The notes: generated from the sequence alone by a model not told the origin. DNA of 64,000 nt from Anthracocystis setariae (GCA_928724745.1 CAKMXJ010000018.1:1-64000); one strand, 5' to 3'; shown: positions 7,736-17,252, counted from the stretch's first letter. Translations and numbers: made by a program.

Positions 7736-10219
7736 CTATTTACTCGTCAACAGCTCATAGGCATTCCCCTTCCGCAAGACCAGGCCAAGGTACGGTCCTG
7801 AACTGCCCATGGGAATCAGCTGGCAAGCCCATGCCACACGCATCATGGTCAGAAGTGCAATGCTGCTGCTGAAAGCACCAGCTACACCATGCAGCAGCAC
7901 TACTTCCTCTGCACAGGACAGAGCAGCGGTGTTGTGCCGCACCTGGGTGATCCACTGGGCCACCGCATCCTGACTACGTGTGCCCAGGTGATACTCTACT
8001 GCTTGCGGGTTCTGCTCCAGCCAGTCCAGGCTGTTGGCTTTGATCCTGTTGGGGGCCATCCTGTTGCGGTGCTGTAGTTTACTTTGAAGTAGTACCCCCA
8101 TGCACGTAAGCAAGGACTGTTCTGCCTTTGAGAATTGTGTGGACTGCTTCAGCCCATGGAGCTCCGGTCTGGCACTGAGAGACTTGAGGGGCACATTGGC
8201 AGGTGCTGGTAGAAAGGTGAGGTCCATCACATCTGCCACCAGCGCATCCAGCCGGATGGCAATCTGCTGCTGCGCTGCCTCTGTTGCCAGGTGAGTCCGG
8301 AAGCGCTGGCTGGCAAGGTCATGCCGACACTTTCTGCACCTAGCACGGAACTTCTTTGCACTTCCCGACAGGTCATAGCTGCCCCGCCTGTGGCATCTCT
8401 GACACCTCAAATGGTGCCGGACATGGGCAAAGACTTGCCTGAGCTCACCGGCAGTCTTGAACATCTCCAGCTGAGCAATCAGAGTGGTGGCAGCTGCACT
8501 GGTCTTCCACCATGCTGTGGGCAGGTCCAGCGGCGTAGGCTTGCGGCCAGGATTCCAGCCAAGCGCATTGTGCAGATCAGTGACTACCTGGCGCTGCATC
8601 AGCGTACTTGGCTTCAAACCCTTTCCTCTGAAGTGCTGCCTCTCCTCTGCAACGGCAAGCAGCGCTTCCAAGTTTGCAAACACAGCTCCCCGCTCAAAGG
8701 TATGAGACAGCAGCTGCAGGTCTCCAGCTTCTTCAGAGAAGAGGTGCTGCGCATCAAGGAAGTGGCTGGCCTCTGCTGCTGCCTTTGCATGCGCCATGGT
8801 TGGTGCTTGGATTGTGAGTTCCAAGCGGATGCCTCTGCCAAGATGGGTGGGTGCTTGGCTGATGCGTCGCTGCCACTTCTTCAGGATGTTGATCCGGTTC
8901 TTGATGGTGGCCATTGTCATGGGCTGGAATCCTTTGCCTGCTCCGGCAGCCCCTGCTTTGAGAAGATGCGTAAACTTGGAGTAGCCCTTAAAGTGCTGCA
9001 GTCCGTCTGGATGCTCCTTCCACTTGAGTTCCACACCACCATAGCCACGCCCCACCTGCATGGCAAGCGGGTACTGCTTGTACTTTCCCCGCTTGGACTT
9101 GGGCGCAACGGCTGTGTGCTGGTCCGTGTACACAGTACGTCCAATGTCATAGATGTTGGTGTGCTGTAGTGGATGAGATTCCAAGCTGGCTGGATCAACA
9201 AAGCGGTCCACCGGCACCTTGATGCCAAAGGCAGACATCCGGATGGCTTGGCAGCCAATGTCTTCCAGCGCATCTGTCAATACAGAGGTTTCCACCCGCA
9301 ACTCCCCATAGGTCAGGGTGGTGGCATGATTTGATGGCAGCAGTGTTGCCTTCTGTGGTGCCTGCGTCAGCCGTTCAACAAGGGGCAGCTTGTACTGTGG
9401 TTCAAAGCAGAAGCGGCACTTGAGCTCTGCAAAGAAAACCCAGTGCTTGTACATGTCCAGGTCTCTTGTTTCTGGTGCATGCGAGACTAGAGCTAGGTAG
9501 CTTCCAGGTGGGTAGATGCGGAGGAGAGTAGCCGGTGTGATGGTCACAGAGAAAAAGTCCACATCTGTGTCCGCTTCCAGGTTGTCCCAGCAAGCAACCG
9601 GTGCAAGCGGAGGCACCGGTGGCAGCCTGATCTCCTGAGCCTGCTGTCTATCCAGCAGTAGCTCCGGTGGTGGTATTCTTGCTTCCTCTTCTGCACCCTC
9701 ACCACCTACCAGCAGAATGACAATCCCATCTTCCGGCATGTCAAAGTCATGTGCAGCTGGTGAAGGTTGTCCTGGTTCTGGAATCACCGGCAGGGTTGGT
9801 GCATCCAAGTCTGGTGTGGGAGACCGTGACACATCATCAGGGATGGCATCCGGTGCTGCTTCCTCCAGCATGTACGCTGGCTCTTCTTCTGGCAGGTATG
9901 CAGGCCCCAGCTCTTCCGTGTTTTGAGTTTCTTCTGCTACATCTTCTTGCTCTTGTGCTTGAGGCACATGATCTGAGACCACAGCTGTAGCTGGCACAGA
10001 CAATGGTGATTCTTGATGGACTTGGCACTTGCGTATCCCCTGATGGCGCTTCAGTGCGGCATGATTCTGGACCACCTGCCCACAAGAGCATGCTGTCAAC
10101 CCACATGCAGCTGCTTGCGCTGCTGTAACAAAGACTCCAGCATGGGCTTTGCGGATGTGGTTGGTGATGTTGGTTGCTGAGTAGGTAAAGTGGCAGACTG
10201 GACACGGCAAGAAAGTCAT
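7736..10219 (-). CDS. Subtelomeric zinc-finger protein, unknown function
   Basis: 827 aa, ATG at 10219. The N-terminus has a C2H2-like finger (CPVC then NHIRKAH, residues about 6-26) and a second Cys/His motif (CSCGQVV then RHQGIRKC, about 44-66). An acidic, Pro-rich linker with DGIVILL follows. A later zinc-ribbon-like pair (CQRC ... CRKC, about residues 630-655) lies in a basic region. I recognise no catalytic domain and see no helicase motifs. The N-terminus is clearly paralogous to the gene at 10553-11506, so a subtelomeric family exists. Ustilago maydis telomere-associated sequences are known to encode RecQ-like helicases; whether this belongs to the same locus type cannot be decided from the sequence alone. 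The reading frame continues past the TAG. Confidence 0.7.
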   Translation of the reverse strand: MTFLPCPVCHFTYSATNITNHIRKAHAGVFVTAAQAAACGLTACSCGQVVQNHAALKRHQGIRKCQVHQESPLSVPATAVVSDHVPQAQEQEDVAEETQNTEELGPAYLPEEEPAYMLEEAAPDAIPDDVSRSPTPDLDAPTLPVIPEPGQPSPAAHDFDMPEDGIVILLVGGEGAEEEARIPPPELLLDRQQAQEIRLPPVPPLAPVACWDNLEADTDVDFFSVTITPATLLRIYPPGSYLALVSHAPETRDLDMYKHWVFFAELKCRFCFEPQYKLPLVERLTQAPQKATLLPSNHATTLTYGELRVETSVLTDALEDIGCQAIRMSAFGIKVPVDRFVDPASLESHPLQHTNIYDIGRTVYTDQHTAVAPKSKRGKYKQYPLAMQVGRGYGGVELKWKEHPDGLQHFKGYSKFTHLLKAGAAGAGKGFQPMTMATIKNRINILKKWQRRISQAPTHLGRGIRLELTIQAPTMAHAKAAAEASHFLDAQHLFSEEAGDLQLLSHTFERGAVFANLEALLAVAEERQHFRGKGLKPSTLMQRQVVTDLHNALGWNPGRKPTPLDLPTAWWKTSAAATTLIAQLEMFKTAGELRQVFAHVRHHLRCQRCHRRGSYDLSGSAKKFRARCRKCRHDLASQRFRTHLATEAAQQQIAIRLDALVADVMDLTFLPAPANVPLKSLSARPELHGLKQSTQFSKAEQSLLTCMGVLLQSKLQHRNRMAPNRIKANSLDWLEQNPQAVEYHLGTRSQDAVAQWITQVRHNTAALSCAEEVVLLHGVAGAFSSSIALLTMMRVAWACQLIPMGSSGPYLGLVLRKGNAYELLTSK

Positions 10220-10536
10220 GGTGGCGTGGATGTTGGATGGTCAGTGGTGAGATGAGCTGTCTGCCTGGCCTTTGCAATTGTAGTGGACTGTCTTCTGCTT
10301 TGTTACCAACCGTCTCCTGTTTCTTACTGATTGTCTTCAAATTGTTACTGATTGTCTTCCAATTTGAAGTAGACCGTCTGTCTTTTTCTTTGAAGTGGAC
10401 CGTCATCTGCTGAATTCAAATCCAAAATAATTTTGAAGTGGCACGTCTTCCTGGCATTTCAAAATTCAGCACAATTTTCAAATGGACCGTCTCATTTTCT
10501 CAAAGACGCGTCCAAACAACGATTTTTTGCCCATCA
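10220..10536 (-). promoter_or_regulatory. Upstream region with GACCGTC-type repeats
   Basis: The region lies directly upstream of the minus-strand zinc-finger gene. It contains loosely repeated 'gtagTGGACcGTCTtc' elements (about 10278-10400) and a segment (about 10350-10536) that also occurs at 4455-4655 and 5353-5553. It ends, like those copies, in GCCCATCAAACCCTAA. The repeats also precede the paralogous gene at 10553-11506, so they may be promoter elements. That role is inferred from position only. Confidence 0.45.
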
Positions 10537-10560
10537 AACCCTAACCCTAACCCTAACCCT
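10537..10560 (+). repeat. Interstitial telomeric tract
   Basis: Four CCCTAA-type units between GCCCATCAAA on the left and the truncated coding sequence on the right. The tract interrupts the gene at 10553-11506 and supplies its stop codon. Confidence 0.9.
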
Positions 10561-11506
10561 GCTCCTGCTGCCTAGCACTGTCAAGCAGGCTTACAGGTGG
10601 TGGTGCTGCTGGCTCCATGTCATCCAGATCCATTGCTGGGAGCAAGACCACAATGCCATCCACCGGCATGTCCTCCACTTCCTCCAACCGCAACTCTGGC
10701 TGCTGTTGCTGTTGCTCCGGCTGCTCTGGCACAGGTGCTGGCAGCTGCGGCAGTGTCTCCCCCTCTGCCTCTTCATCTGATGGGTCCTCCAATTCCTCCA
10801 CCTGCTGCTCCAGAGACGGAATGGGGAAAGGATCCGGCACTTCACCAGAGGACGCGTCAGGCTGGAAACTATTTTCCATTTCTTCAGCCTCTGGCTCCTG
10901 TGCCGGCACTAGCCCAGTCTCTCCGTCTGCCTCCTCTCCCAATTCTGCTGCCGCTTCCAGCTCAGCCTCTGCCTCTGCCTCCGCAAAGACCACATCCAAG
11001 TTGTCCTCCACAAGCGTCAGGGGAAAATCCTCTGAGCTCTCCACGCTAACCTCTGAATTTGAATTGGAATTCAATTCAATTGAATCCTCCTCTGCTAGAA
11101 TTGCTGGATCCAACATGGCAAGGAAAGGGTTGGCAGGTTGCTCTTCTGCCGCAGGCGCAGTTGCAAGCTCTGGACTCACCGCATCTTGAGTTACCGCATC
11201 TTGAGAGACTGCTGCTGCTGTTGTTGTTGTTGTCGTTGCTGCTGGTGCTGATGCTGCCGGTGCTGATGCAGGCGTAGGTTGAGCCTGACTTGATTGAGTT
11301 GCTGCACCTTGACATTTGCGGATGCCTTGATGCTTGAGGAGTGCTGCTGCATTCATCACAACTTGTCCGCAAGTACATGCTACAAGTCCTGCAGCTGCCG
11401 CTGCCTCTGCACTGACAGCTATGCCATTGTGAGCCTTGCGCAAGTGGTTGGTGATGTTGCTTGCGGCATAGGCATAGTTGCATACAGGGCAGGTGATCTG
11501 CGACAT
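10553..11506 (-). pseudogene. Zinc-finger gene truncated by telomeric repeats
   Basis: 317 codons from ATG 11506. The N-terminus aligns by eye with the gene at 7736-10219: CPVC then NHLRKAH, followed by CTCGQVV then KHQGIRKC. A long Glu/Ala/Pro/Gln-rich acidic region and a VDGIVVLL motif matching DGIVILL of the paralogue come next. The frame then runs straight into TTAGGG repeats at 10560, whose GGTTAG provides the TAG stop. The remaining roughly 500 residues of the paralogue are missing. A broken end healed by telomere addition, or a truncated copy joined to a telomere, explains this. Confidence 0.75.
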
Positions 11507-11580
11507 GTTGATTGAGTATGATGAGCAGTTGTCAAAAAAGGAATGCAACGGTGTTGCAAATATCAAAGCTTTTGTAGTGG

Positions 11581-11790
11581 ACCGTCTTGCTGTTGAAGCT
11601 GACCGTCTTCCAGTTCTAGTAGACCATCTTGCAATTGTAGTGGACCGTCTTCCAATTGTAGTGGACCGTCTTCCAATTGTAGTGGACCGTCTTGGATTTG
11701 TAGTGGACCGTCTTGGATTTGTAGTGGACCGTCTTCCATTTGTAGTAGACCGTCTTGGAGTTGTAGTAGACCGTCTTCCCTGCTCAGCAC
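11581..11790. repeat. 21-bp minisatellite, ten phased units
   Basis: The core ACCGTCTT starts at 11581, 11602, 11623, 11644, 11665, 11686, 11707, 11728, 11749 and 11770, an exact 21-bp period (unit GTAGTGGACCGTCTTCCAAT plus one base). Less regular copies follow at 11817, 11839 and up to about 11920. Because 21 is a multiple of three, both strands stay open (VDRLPIV and DGPLQLE heptads); these are probably not genes. The array lies 75-400 bp upstream of the truncated zinc-finger gene's start. Confidence 0.9.
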
Positions 11791-12044
11791 GCTCAAAAAA
11801 GTTGAATTTGTATTGGACCGTCTTCCAATTTGTATTGGACCGTCTTGCCAGATGAATACAGACACGTCTAACAATTCAATTGGACCGTCTTCCAATTTTC
11901 AAATGGACCGTCTTCCAGAGGGCCAGATGCAAGCTGCCCACCTGGGGATAAGCATTAGAACAACTACGGAGAATGTGCTTTGTCTGGCAGACCTGCTGTC
12001 AATCAAGCAGAGCAAAACTATCATCGACAGTATGGGGCTAATGT

Positions 12045-12908
12045 TTGAGGCCGGGGAAACCAGTAAGGCCTGCGAGTAATCAGCACCCATACTCTTTGGC
12101 CAACTTCCACGCTTTGGGTAGATATGTCAATAACTCCAACATTTCAAATGTTTCTCAGGACCAGCCTCTGTGGTTGCGATCACCTTTCCCCTTACCGCCG
12201 CAGGAAGCCCTTGCTTTTGTGCTGCAAAAAAAAAGGTTTTGGACAATCTTCATCTCGTCAATCCGTCTTGTGTCAGTCAAATCAGCAAAGTCAGTTTGTT
12301 TTGTCAGTTTCAGTTCAGCAATTTTCGGCTTCCACTTGTGTTCCGCACCGTCTTGTTGTGAAGCTCTTGATCACCACAACACTCAAAAGTGCAAGGCATA
12401 CCATGAGAAGGGAGGACAGGAGAAGCATTGACTCAAGCGGCAGAAGGCTAAGCAGAAGGATCCTGATAAAATTTGGGCTCAGCAAAAAGCAGCTCAAGAG
12501 CACTTCAAAGCAAAGTTATCTGTCAAGGAGAGGCAGCTGCAGGAGCAAATCTATTATCAAAACAAGGTCTTTTGACACAGTTGCAAGGCTCTCAACAAGA
12601 TCCAACGCAAACGCAATCAGCGCAACAGCAGGATCAGGTACAAGATCCAATGGATGCAGCAGGTACTTAAGCACGGCTGTAGTAAGCTCTGCAAGCGCCA
12701 GCATGAGTACCTAGCTTGACTTCCTCAAAGCAAGCGCAACACATATTGTCAACAAGGGGTTGCCAACCTGCATGCTTGTCAAAAACTTGCCAGGGTTTGC
12801 GCAAAAAGGCCTTTGTTGGTAAAAGAAGAGCTGCTCATTTGTTCCATCCATGCTCACCTCAGTGTTTGCACACAAGCATGCAAGCACTTTCACTTTTGTC
12901 AATTGTGA
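12045..12908 (+). pseudogene. Decayed Lys/Gln-rich reading frame with three TGA stops
   Basis: One frame from 12045 to a TGA at 12906 reads through 288 codons with only three stops, all TGA (12429-12431, 12573-12575, 12717-12719). The translation is rich in Lys, Gln and Arg. It includes a Cys/His cluster (about 12335-12430: CSAPSCCEALDHH then KCKAYH) and helix-like stretches such as KQKDPDKIWAQQKAAQEHF. This looks like an old coding sequence rather than chance. The family is not recognised. Introns removing the stops are a less likely alternative. Confidence 0.35.
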
Positions 12909-13625
12909 ATCTTCTTCCAATGAGGTTGTTGGCAGGAAGGCTGAGGGGGGTGGTGTTCCATCCAAATGCTTGGTCCCCTTTGCTACATGCATGCACATGC
13001 AAGTATTGGTTTGTATATATATCTTGTCTTTCCTCTTGAGAGTGCAATCAAAACCCCAGATCTCTCTCAGCTGGACACTCTGAGAACACATCTTGCACAC
13101 TGTTGCCACTAGTGGGCTGGGTGTTCATCAAATCCTGACTAGATTGATTGAACAACATGTCAATTGAATGCATTGTTCTTGAAGAAATCAATATTGCAGA
13201 AGCTACCAAGTGTTGTGCATGTGCATCAGTCAAGGGGATGGTGGTTGGATTTCAAGGGGGCCGCGCATGGGCCAGTGGACTAAATTACACCAGGATGGAA
13301 AGAGATTGTGTTGTTGCTGCAAGAAGCGATCTCACATCTCAACACAAACTCGATATACCCGGAATTCGGAAAAGTGGGCAGAGAATTTTTCGGTTTCTGA
13401 GGTGTGAGGGAAAAAAAAGAGAAAAGCCTCGTTGCATCGCGTTGTGATTTTTTGAAATTTTGGTACTTGTACTGTAGCAAACGCCGACAGAGGCGGACTT
13501 TACCTTCTTCACCTTCAGCCGCATCGTTCAATTCTCCATCCTTTTCGTCCTCTGCGCAGTATACCCACACTGGCTAGTCGCCATCGCAGCACGAGGTCTT
13601 GCACACAGACTCACACACTACCACA
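12909..13625. other. Subtelomere-to-core transition
   Basis: No gene is supported. Repeats shared with the left part of the window stop before this point. From about 13,470 the sequence changes to short C/T-rich stretches typical of a promoter and 5' leader ahead of the ATG at 13626. Confidence 0.5.
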
Positions 13626-16600
13626 ATGGTGGCGCACAAAGGACGAAGCAAGGGCAAGGGTCCTGAGCTGGTCTTCGATGACAAGGCGCGAGCCGAATAC
13701 CTCACTGGATTCCGCAAACGTAAGCAAGAGCGAAAGCAGGCGGGACGAGACTATCTCGCCAAGAAGGCCAAGGAAGAGCAACTCGCTGCCCGAAAAGAGC
13801 TTCGAGAGGCACGAAAGGAAAAGGCTGCGGAGAACGTCAGGGAGCAGCGAAAGGCGTTTGGTCTGGAAGCTGAGGGCGAGTCGGATCTCGACCAAGCTGC
13901 CAACTCGGATTCCGAGGAGAACGATGACGAGGATGCTGCTGTGCCGCAGATCCAAGAAGAAGAGTATGACTCGGACGAGCACCATACTCATGTCGTTGTC
14001 GAATCCTTTGACCCCGAGCAAGAAGCTTTTGCCAAGGCTACCGCCAACGCTTCATCTGCCCCTGTCAGGAAATCCAACGCCAATGGTGTGTCCACCTCGA
14101 GTGTAGAGGCTCTTCCACCTTCCTCCCGCCGCGTCAACAAAGCTAAGGCCAATGCGAGTCTCTCTTCCCCCTCCTCCTCTCCCGCGGTCGAGAAGTCCCC
14201 CGCCCTTTTCCCTTTACCGACCTATGCCGAACTAACCATTCCCGTCTTGTCGTTTTCTTCTTTGATTTGTGAAACAGGCCAAGGCGAAGAAACGAGTGAT
14301 CCACACCAAGAAAAAGATGTCGCGCAGCAAAGACTCCACATCTCGGGGATCACAGAGTCGTTCTCGAAAGAGGAACTAGAAAGGCGCTTCTCCACCTTTG
14401 GCACCGTCGTATCGATCGATGGCCTCGGCAAGCGCGATGCAGTTGGTCAGTTCCGCCCCTACGCCTACCTCACCCTTCAAGCAGAGCCATCGCAAATCAA
14501 GCGCTGCATCAACTTGCTCTCGGGCTCTGTGTGGAAAGGTGCGACACTGCGCATCGGTGAGGCAAAACCCGATTACCAAGAACGAGTTCGGCTCGAGAAG
14601 CAAAAGCGGAAGGAACAAGAAGCGGAAGAATTGGAAAGGAAGACAAGAAAGCATAAGCGACTTCCACCAGGGATGGGGGTCGAGAGTCGCAACATGGAGC
14701 CCGTAGATGAGCAAGCTGTCGAGAACGGTTTGGCTTGGGGTTGGAAACGTACGCCCGCAGGACATCTTGTGCGTCCATTGCGTATGCGACCAGCGCATCT
14801 CCTGTCCAAACCTACACGCGCATCAACTCTCACCCGAGCCGACGCAGATGCAGATGTAGACGGAAACACAGACGAGGACCAGCAACAGCAACCCAAGAGA
14901 AGCGAACGAGTCAACCCCCGTCCACCCACCAAGGCACACCGGATCACGATCGATCCAACCCGCTACGGCGCCATCCACCTCTCCGGTCCGCTGCTCGAAT
15001 CCCTTGCCGCCGAAACAGGCTCGTCTCCAAATGCGTTTGACTTGTCATCGCTTGGCCCCGGTCAGTGGCACTGCGAGGAGATTGAAGATGGAGAGCAGGT
15101 GGACGAGACGTATCGTCTGGTACGTTGGCAGTATGTAGCCAAGAATGGCAAAGTGCTGCACGAGGAGTTGGCCAAGATTCCTGTGCGGGTGATTCCTGCT
15201 TCGTTGTTGACAGTGGCAGAGAATGCAGGCAATGAAGCGAAAGACGTCATGGCTCAGCTCGACTTTGATCGATACTGTGATGCCGGCAGTGACGATCTTT
15301 TCTCTGGCTTTGCTTCCGCACTCACCCCAGCCAAAACACCTGCTCAGTCGAAGCAGGCTAAATCAAGTGTGATTGCGCCTGCTCTTGCCAGCGAGCCAGT
15401 CGACACGGCGGACATTGACGCCCTGTTCACCGGTCGGGCCTCTTGCTCGAATGCTGCTGGCATGCAGGATCTCTTTTCGGATCTTCCGCCAGCACCTGCT
15501 TCCCTAAAGGATGACTTGTTTTCGGACTTGCCTTCGATGATGACTCCCGCGCCTCCTGCCAAACGCTCCAAGATTGTCCCAGTCACACCCACGTCAACAC
15601 AAAAAGTTCAGGGCACATTTGTAGCTGGACTCGATCCCGAGGAGGAAGATCCTGGCAACTTTTCGGATGGCTACGACGAGATCGCCGCGGCAGGGGAAGT
15701 GCAGAGTAGTAATCCGATCGGAAATGCCGAAGAGGAGAGGAGCAAGACGTTGGCTTTGCTCGGGGCAATGTTTGGCTCTGGCTTAGATGACGAGGCCCCC
15801 GCAACTGCTGTGGACGTTGTCGAGAGTCAAGACGAGGTCGAGCAAGAGCCGGAAAGTTTTTCGGATTCGAGCTCAGAGTCAAGCTCAAGTTCAAGTTCCA
15901 CTCTCGAGATAGATGAGCAGGAAGCAGACCAAGCCAATGCGAGCTCATCAACAGTGTCGAGTTCAAGCGAGGAGCCGAGTGACGAGGAGGACGAGGAGGA
16001 CGTCGAAGTTCCGATTGAGGCTGACGTTGAGATGGAGGAAAGGACGCTTGCAGCTGCGCCAATCGAAGCCGAGAACCAGGCTATCACTGCTCCCATGGAT
16101 GCCAAATCTCGACGTGCGGCGTTCCTTCTGTCGCTCTCGGACCCTTCCGCTTCCACCAAGGAGGGCAGCTATGTGCCTATCGCACGATTCGATCCGGGAC
16201 CTCAAGCCAATCGCAACTGGGACGAAGCTGCACCTCCTGCTGCAGGTGTTTCGCACGCACCCGATGCTGCTGATGCTACGATCGCCAACATTAACGCTGT
16301 GGCGCCCGTCGAGTCTGCACCGACTGGAACGCAAGTTTCCATGTCGACGTTGAAGGAGATGTTCAAACCGCAAGATCGGGCATCTTTCTCGGGAGCCACC
16401 GCTGGGTTTAGCTTGGGATTGGGCATGGCAGATGGATCCGGAGATCAGGGTGGAGGCTTCTCGTTGATGGATTCTCTAGGCCTAGAGTTTGAACTCGAAG
16501 AAGAGCAAGAGGAGGCGGAAGACGAGACTGCCCCGGCGTTGTTCGAACCCTCGGTATCGGCGATGGGCTATTCTCGCTTCGCACAATCCACCGATGAAGT

Positions 16601-16910
16601 GAGTGGACAAGGTCAGAGCCAGACGCGAACCAAGAGGTTGGGACCCTTCTTCCCCTCCTCGTCCAACTCGTCAGCATGGAATGGTGCAGATGGTCAAGGT
16701 TCGGTGCAACGTTGGTTGAAACCTCGATCGGAAGAGGAGAAAGAACGCGATTGGACGAGGTACAAGCAAGAATTGACCAAGGTGATCAAGAAACGTCATA
16801 GAGAGGCAGCGAGAAAGCATAAACGCAACTACAAGTCGATGCCCCAACAACAACAACTTCCTCCCACAGCAAATGGTGCAAGTCAAACTACCCCCTTCGC
16901 CAGAGCATAA
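13626..16910 (+). CDS. Rrp17-like N-terminus joined to Nop8-like RRM protein
   Basis: Start at the ATG 13626. The first residues (KGPELVFDDKARAEYLTGF then KRKQERKQAG) match the Rrp17/NOL12 family, nucleolar 5'-3' exonucleases of ribosome biogenesis; HHTHVVVESFDPE fits the same family. An RRM (about residues 236-312, RLHISGI ... YAYLTL) follows. A long acidic/Ser-rich middle precedes a basic C-terminus (SEEEKERDWTRYKQEL then KKRHREAARKHKR) typical of Nop8/NOL8, a 60S assembly factor. A likely 120-bp intron (14158-14277: branch CTAAC at 14232, ACAG acceptor) keeps the frame, giving 1,054 aa spliced or 1,094 aa unspliced. Two family signatures in one frame suggest a fusion or a dual-product locus. 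Confidence 0.8.
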   Translation: MVAHKGRSKGKGPELVFDDKARAEYLTGFRKRKQERKQAGRDYLAKKAKEEQLAARKELREARKEKAAENVREQRKAFGLEAEGESDLDQAANSDSEENDDEDAAVPQIQEEEYDSDEHHTHVVVESFDPEQEAFAKATANASSAPVRKSNANGVSTSSVEALPPSSRRVNKAKANASLSSPSSSPAVEKSPALFPLPTYAELTIPVLSFSSLICETGQGEETSDPHQEKDVAQQRLHISGITESFSKEELERRFSTFGTVVSIDGLGKRDAVGQFRPYAYLTLQAEPSQIKRCINLLSGSVWKGATLRIGEAKPDYQERVRLEKQKRKEQEAEELERKTRKHKRLPPGMGVESRNMEPVDEQAVENGLAWGWKRTPAGHLVRPLRMRPAHLLSKPTRASTLTRADADADVDGNTDEDQQQQPKRSERVNPRPPTKAHRITIDPTRYGAIHLSGPLLESLAAETGSSPNAFDLSSLGPGQWHCEEIEDGEQVDETYRLVRWQYVAKNGKVLHEELAKIPVRVIPASLLTVAENAGNEAKDVMAQLDFDRYCDAGSDDLFSGFASALTPAKTPAQSKQAKSSVIAPALASEPVDTADIDALFTGRASCSNAAGMQDLFSDLPPAPASLKDDLFSDLPSMMTPAPPAKRSKIVPVTPTSTQKVQGTFVAGLDPEEEDPGNFSDGYDEIAAAGEVQSSNPIGNAEEERSKTLALLGAMFGSGLDDEAPATAVDVVESQDEVEQEPESFSDSSSESSSSSSSTLEIDEQEADQANASSSTVSSSSEEPSDEEDEEDVEVPIEADVEMEERTLAAAPIEAENQAITAPMDAKSRRAAFLLSLSDPSASTKEGSYVPIARFDPGPQANRNWDEAAPPAAGVSHAPDAADATIANINAVAPVESAPTGTQVSMSTLKEMFKPQDRASFSGATAGFSLGLGMADGSGDQGGGFSLMDSLGLEFELEEEQEEAEDETAPALFEPSVSAMGYSRFAQSTDEVSGQGQSQTRTKRLGPFFPSSSNSSAWNGADGQGSVQRWLKPRSEEEKERDWTRYKQELTKVIKKRHREAARKHKRNYKSMPQQQQLPPTANGASQTTPFARA
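14278..14379 (+). other. Alternative frame after the acceptor, basic tail then TAG
   Basis: Directly after the acceptor at 14277, a second frame reads 33 codons starting AKAKKRVIHTKKK, all basic/Ser-rich, then TAG at 14377-14379. The same bases encode the start of the RRM in the main frame. An isoform using a phase-0 donor (GT at 14133 or 14187) would give a short Rrp17-only protein. The donors are weak, so this is tentative. Confidence 0.35.
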
Positions 16911-17252
16911 TCGTCAGATCGCCGCCACGTCGAAATACGAGCAGCAATCGTTCCCGAATCTGCAATCAAACAGCGTCAAGTTCAACTAAGTTACCGAGTG
17001 ACATGCGTGGGAAGAGAATGCGACGCAGAGTGAAATGGATTACAACGATGGAATGCAAGTGCGAGCGGCCGGGGAGGGGATACGATACATTCTACAGAGT
17101 CTATGAAGTGGGTGCTTCGATTCGATGCATGCTTTGCGTGGGTTTTTATATGAGACTTGATCTATGAAATCTGAAACTTAAAAAAGGAAGAATGTCTTTG
17201 TCGCTCCAAGACATCAGCAGGCCAGCTGCCGATTCTTCCCAGTCGCAGCCGA
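16911..17252. other. Convergent 3' intergenic region
   Basis: Between the stop of the Nop8-like gene (+) and the stop of the AA10 gene (-). I see no ORF or repeat of note; it presumably holds both 3' ends. Confidence 0.5.

Noticed and set aside
10597..11189. Ser- and Pro-rich + strand ORFs
   Set aside because: Shadows of the acidic Glu/Ala-rich minus-strand coding sequence.
11478..11895. Overlapping ORFs on both strands with 7-residue repeats
   Set aside because: They arise because the 21-bp minisatellite is a multiple of three; no start context or homology.
1..13600. CRISPR array or prophage
   Set aside because: Repeats are not regularly spaced with unique spacers, and the gene content is eukaryotic.
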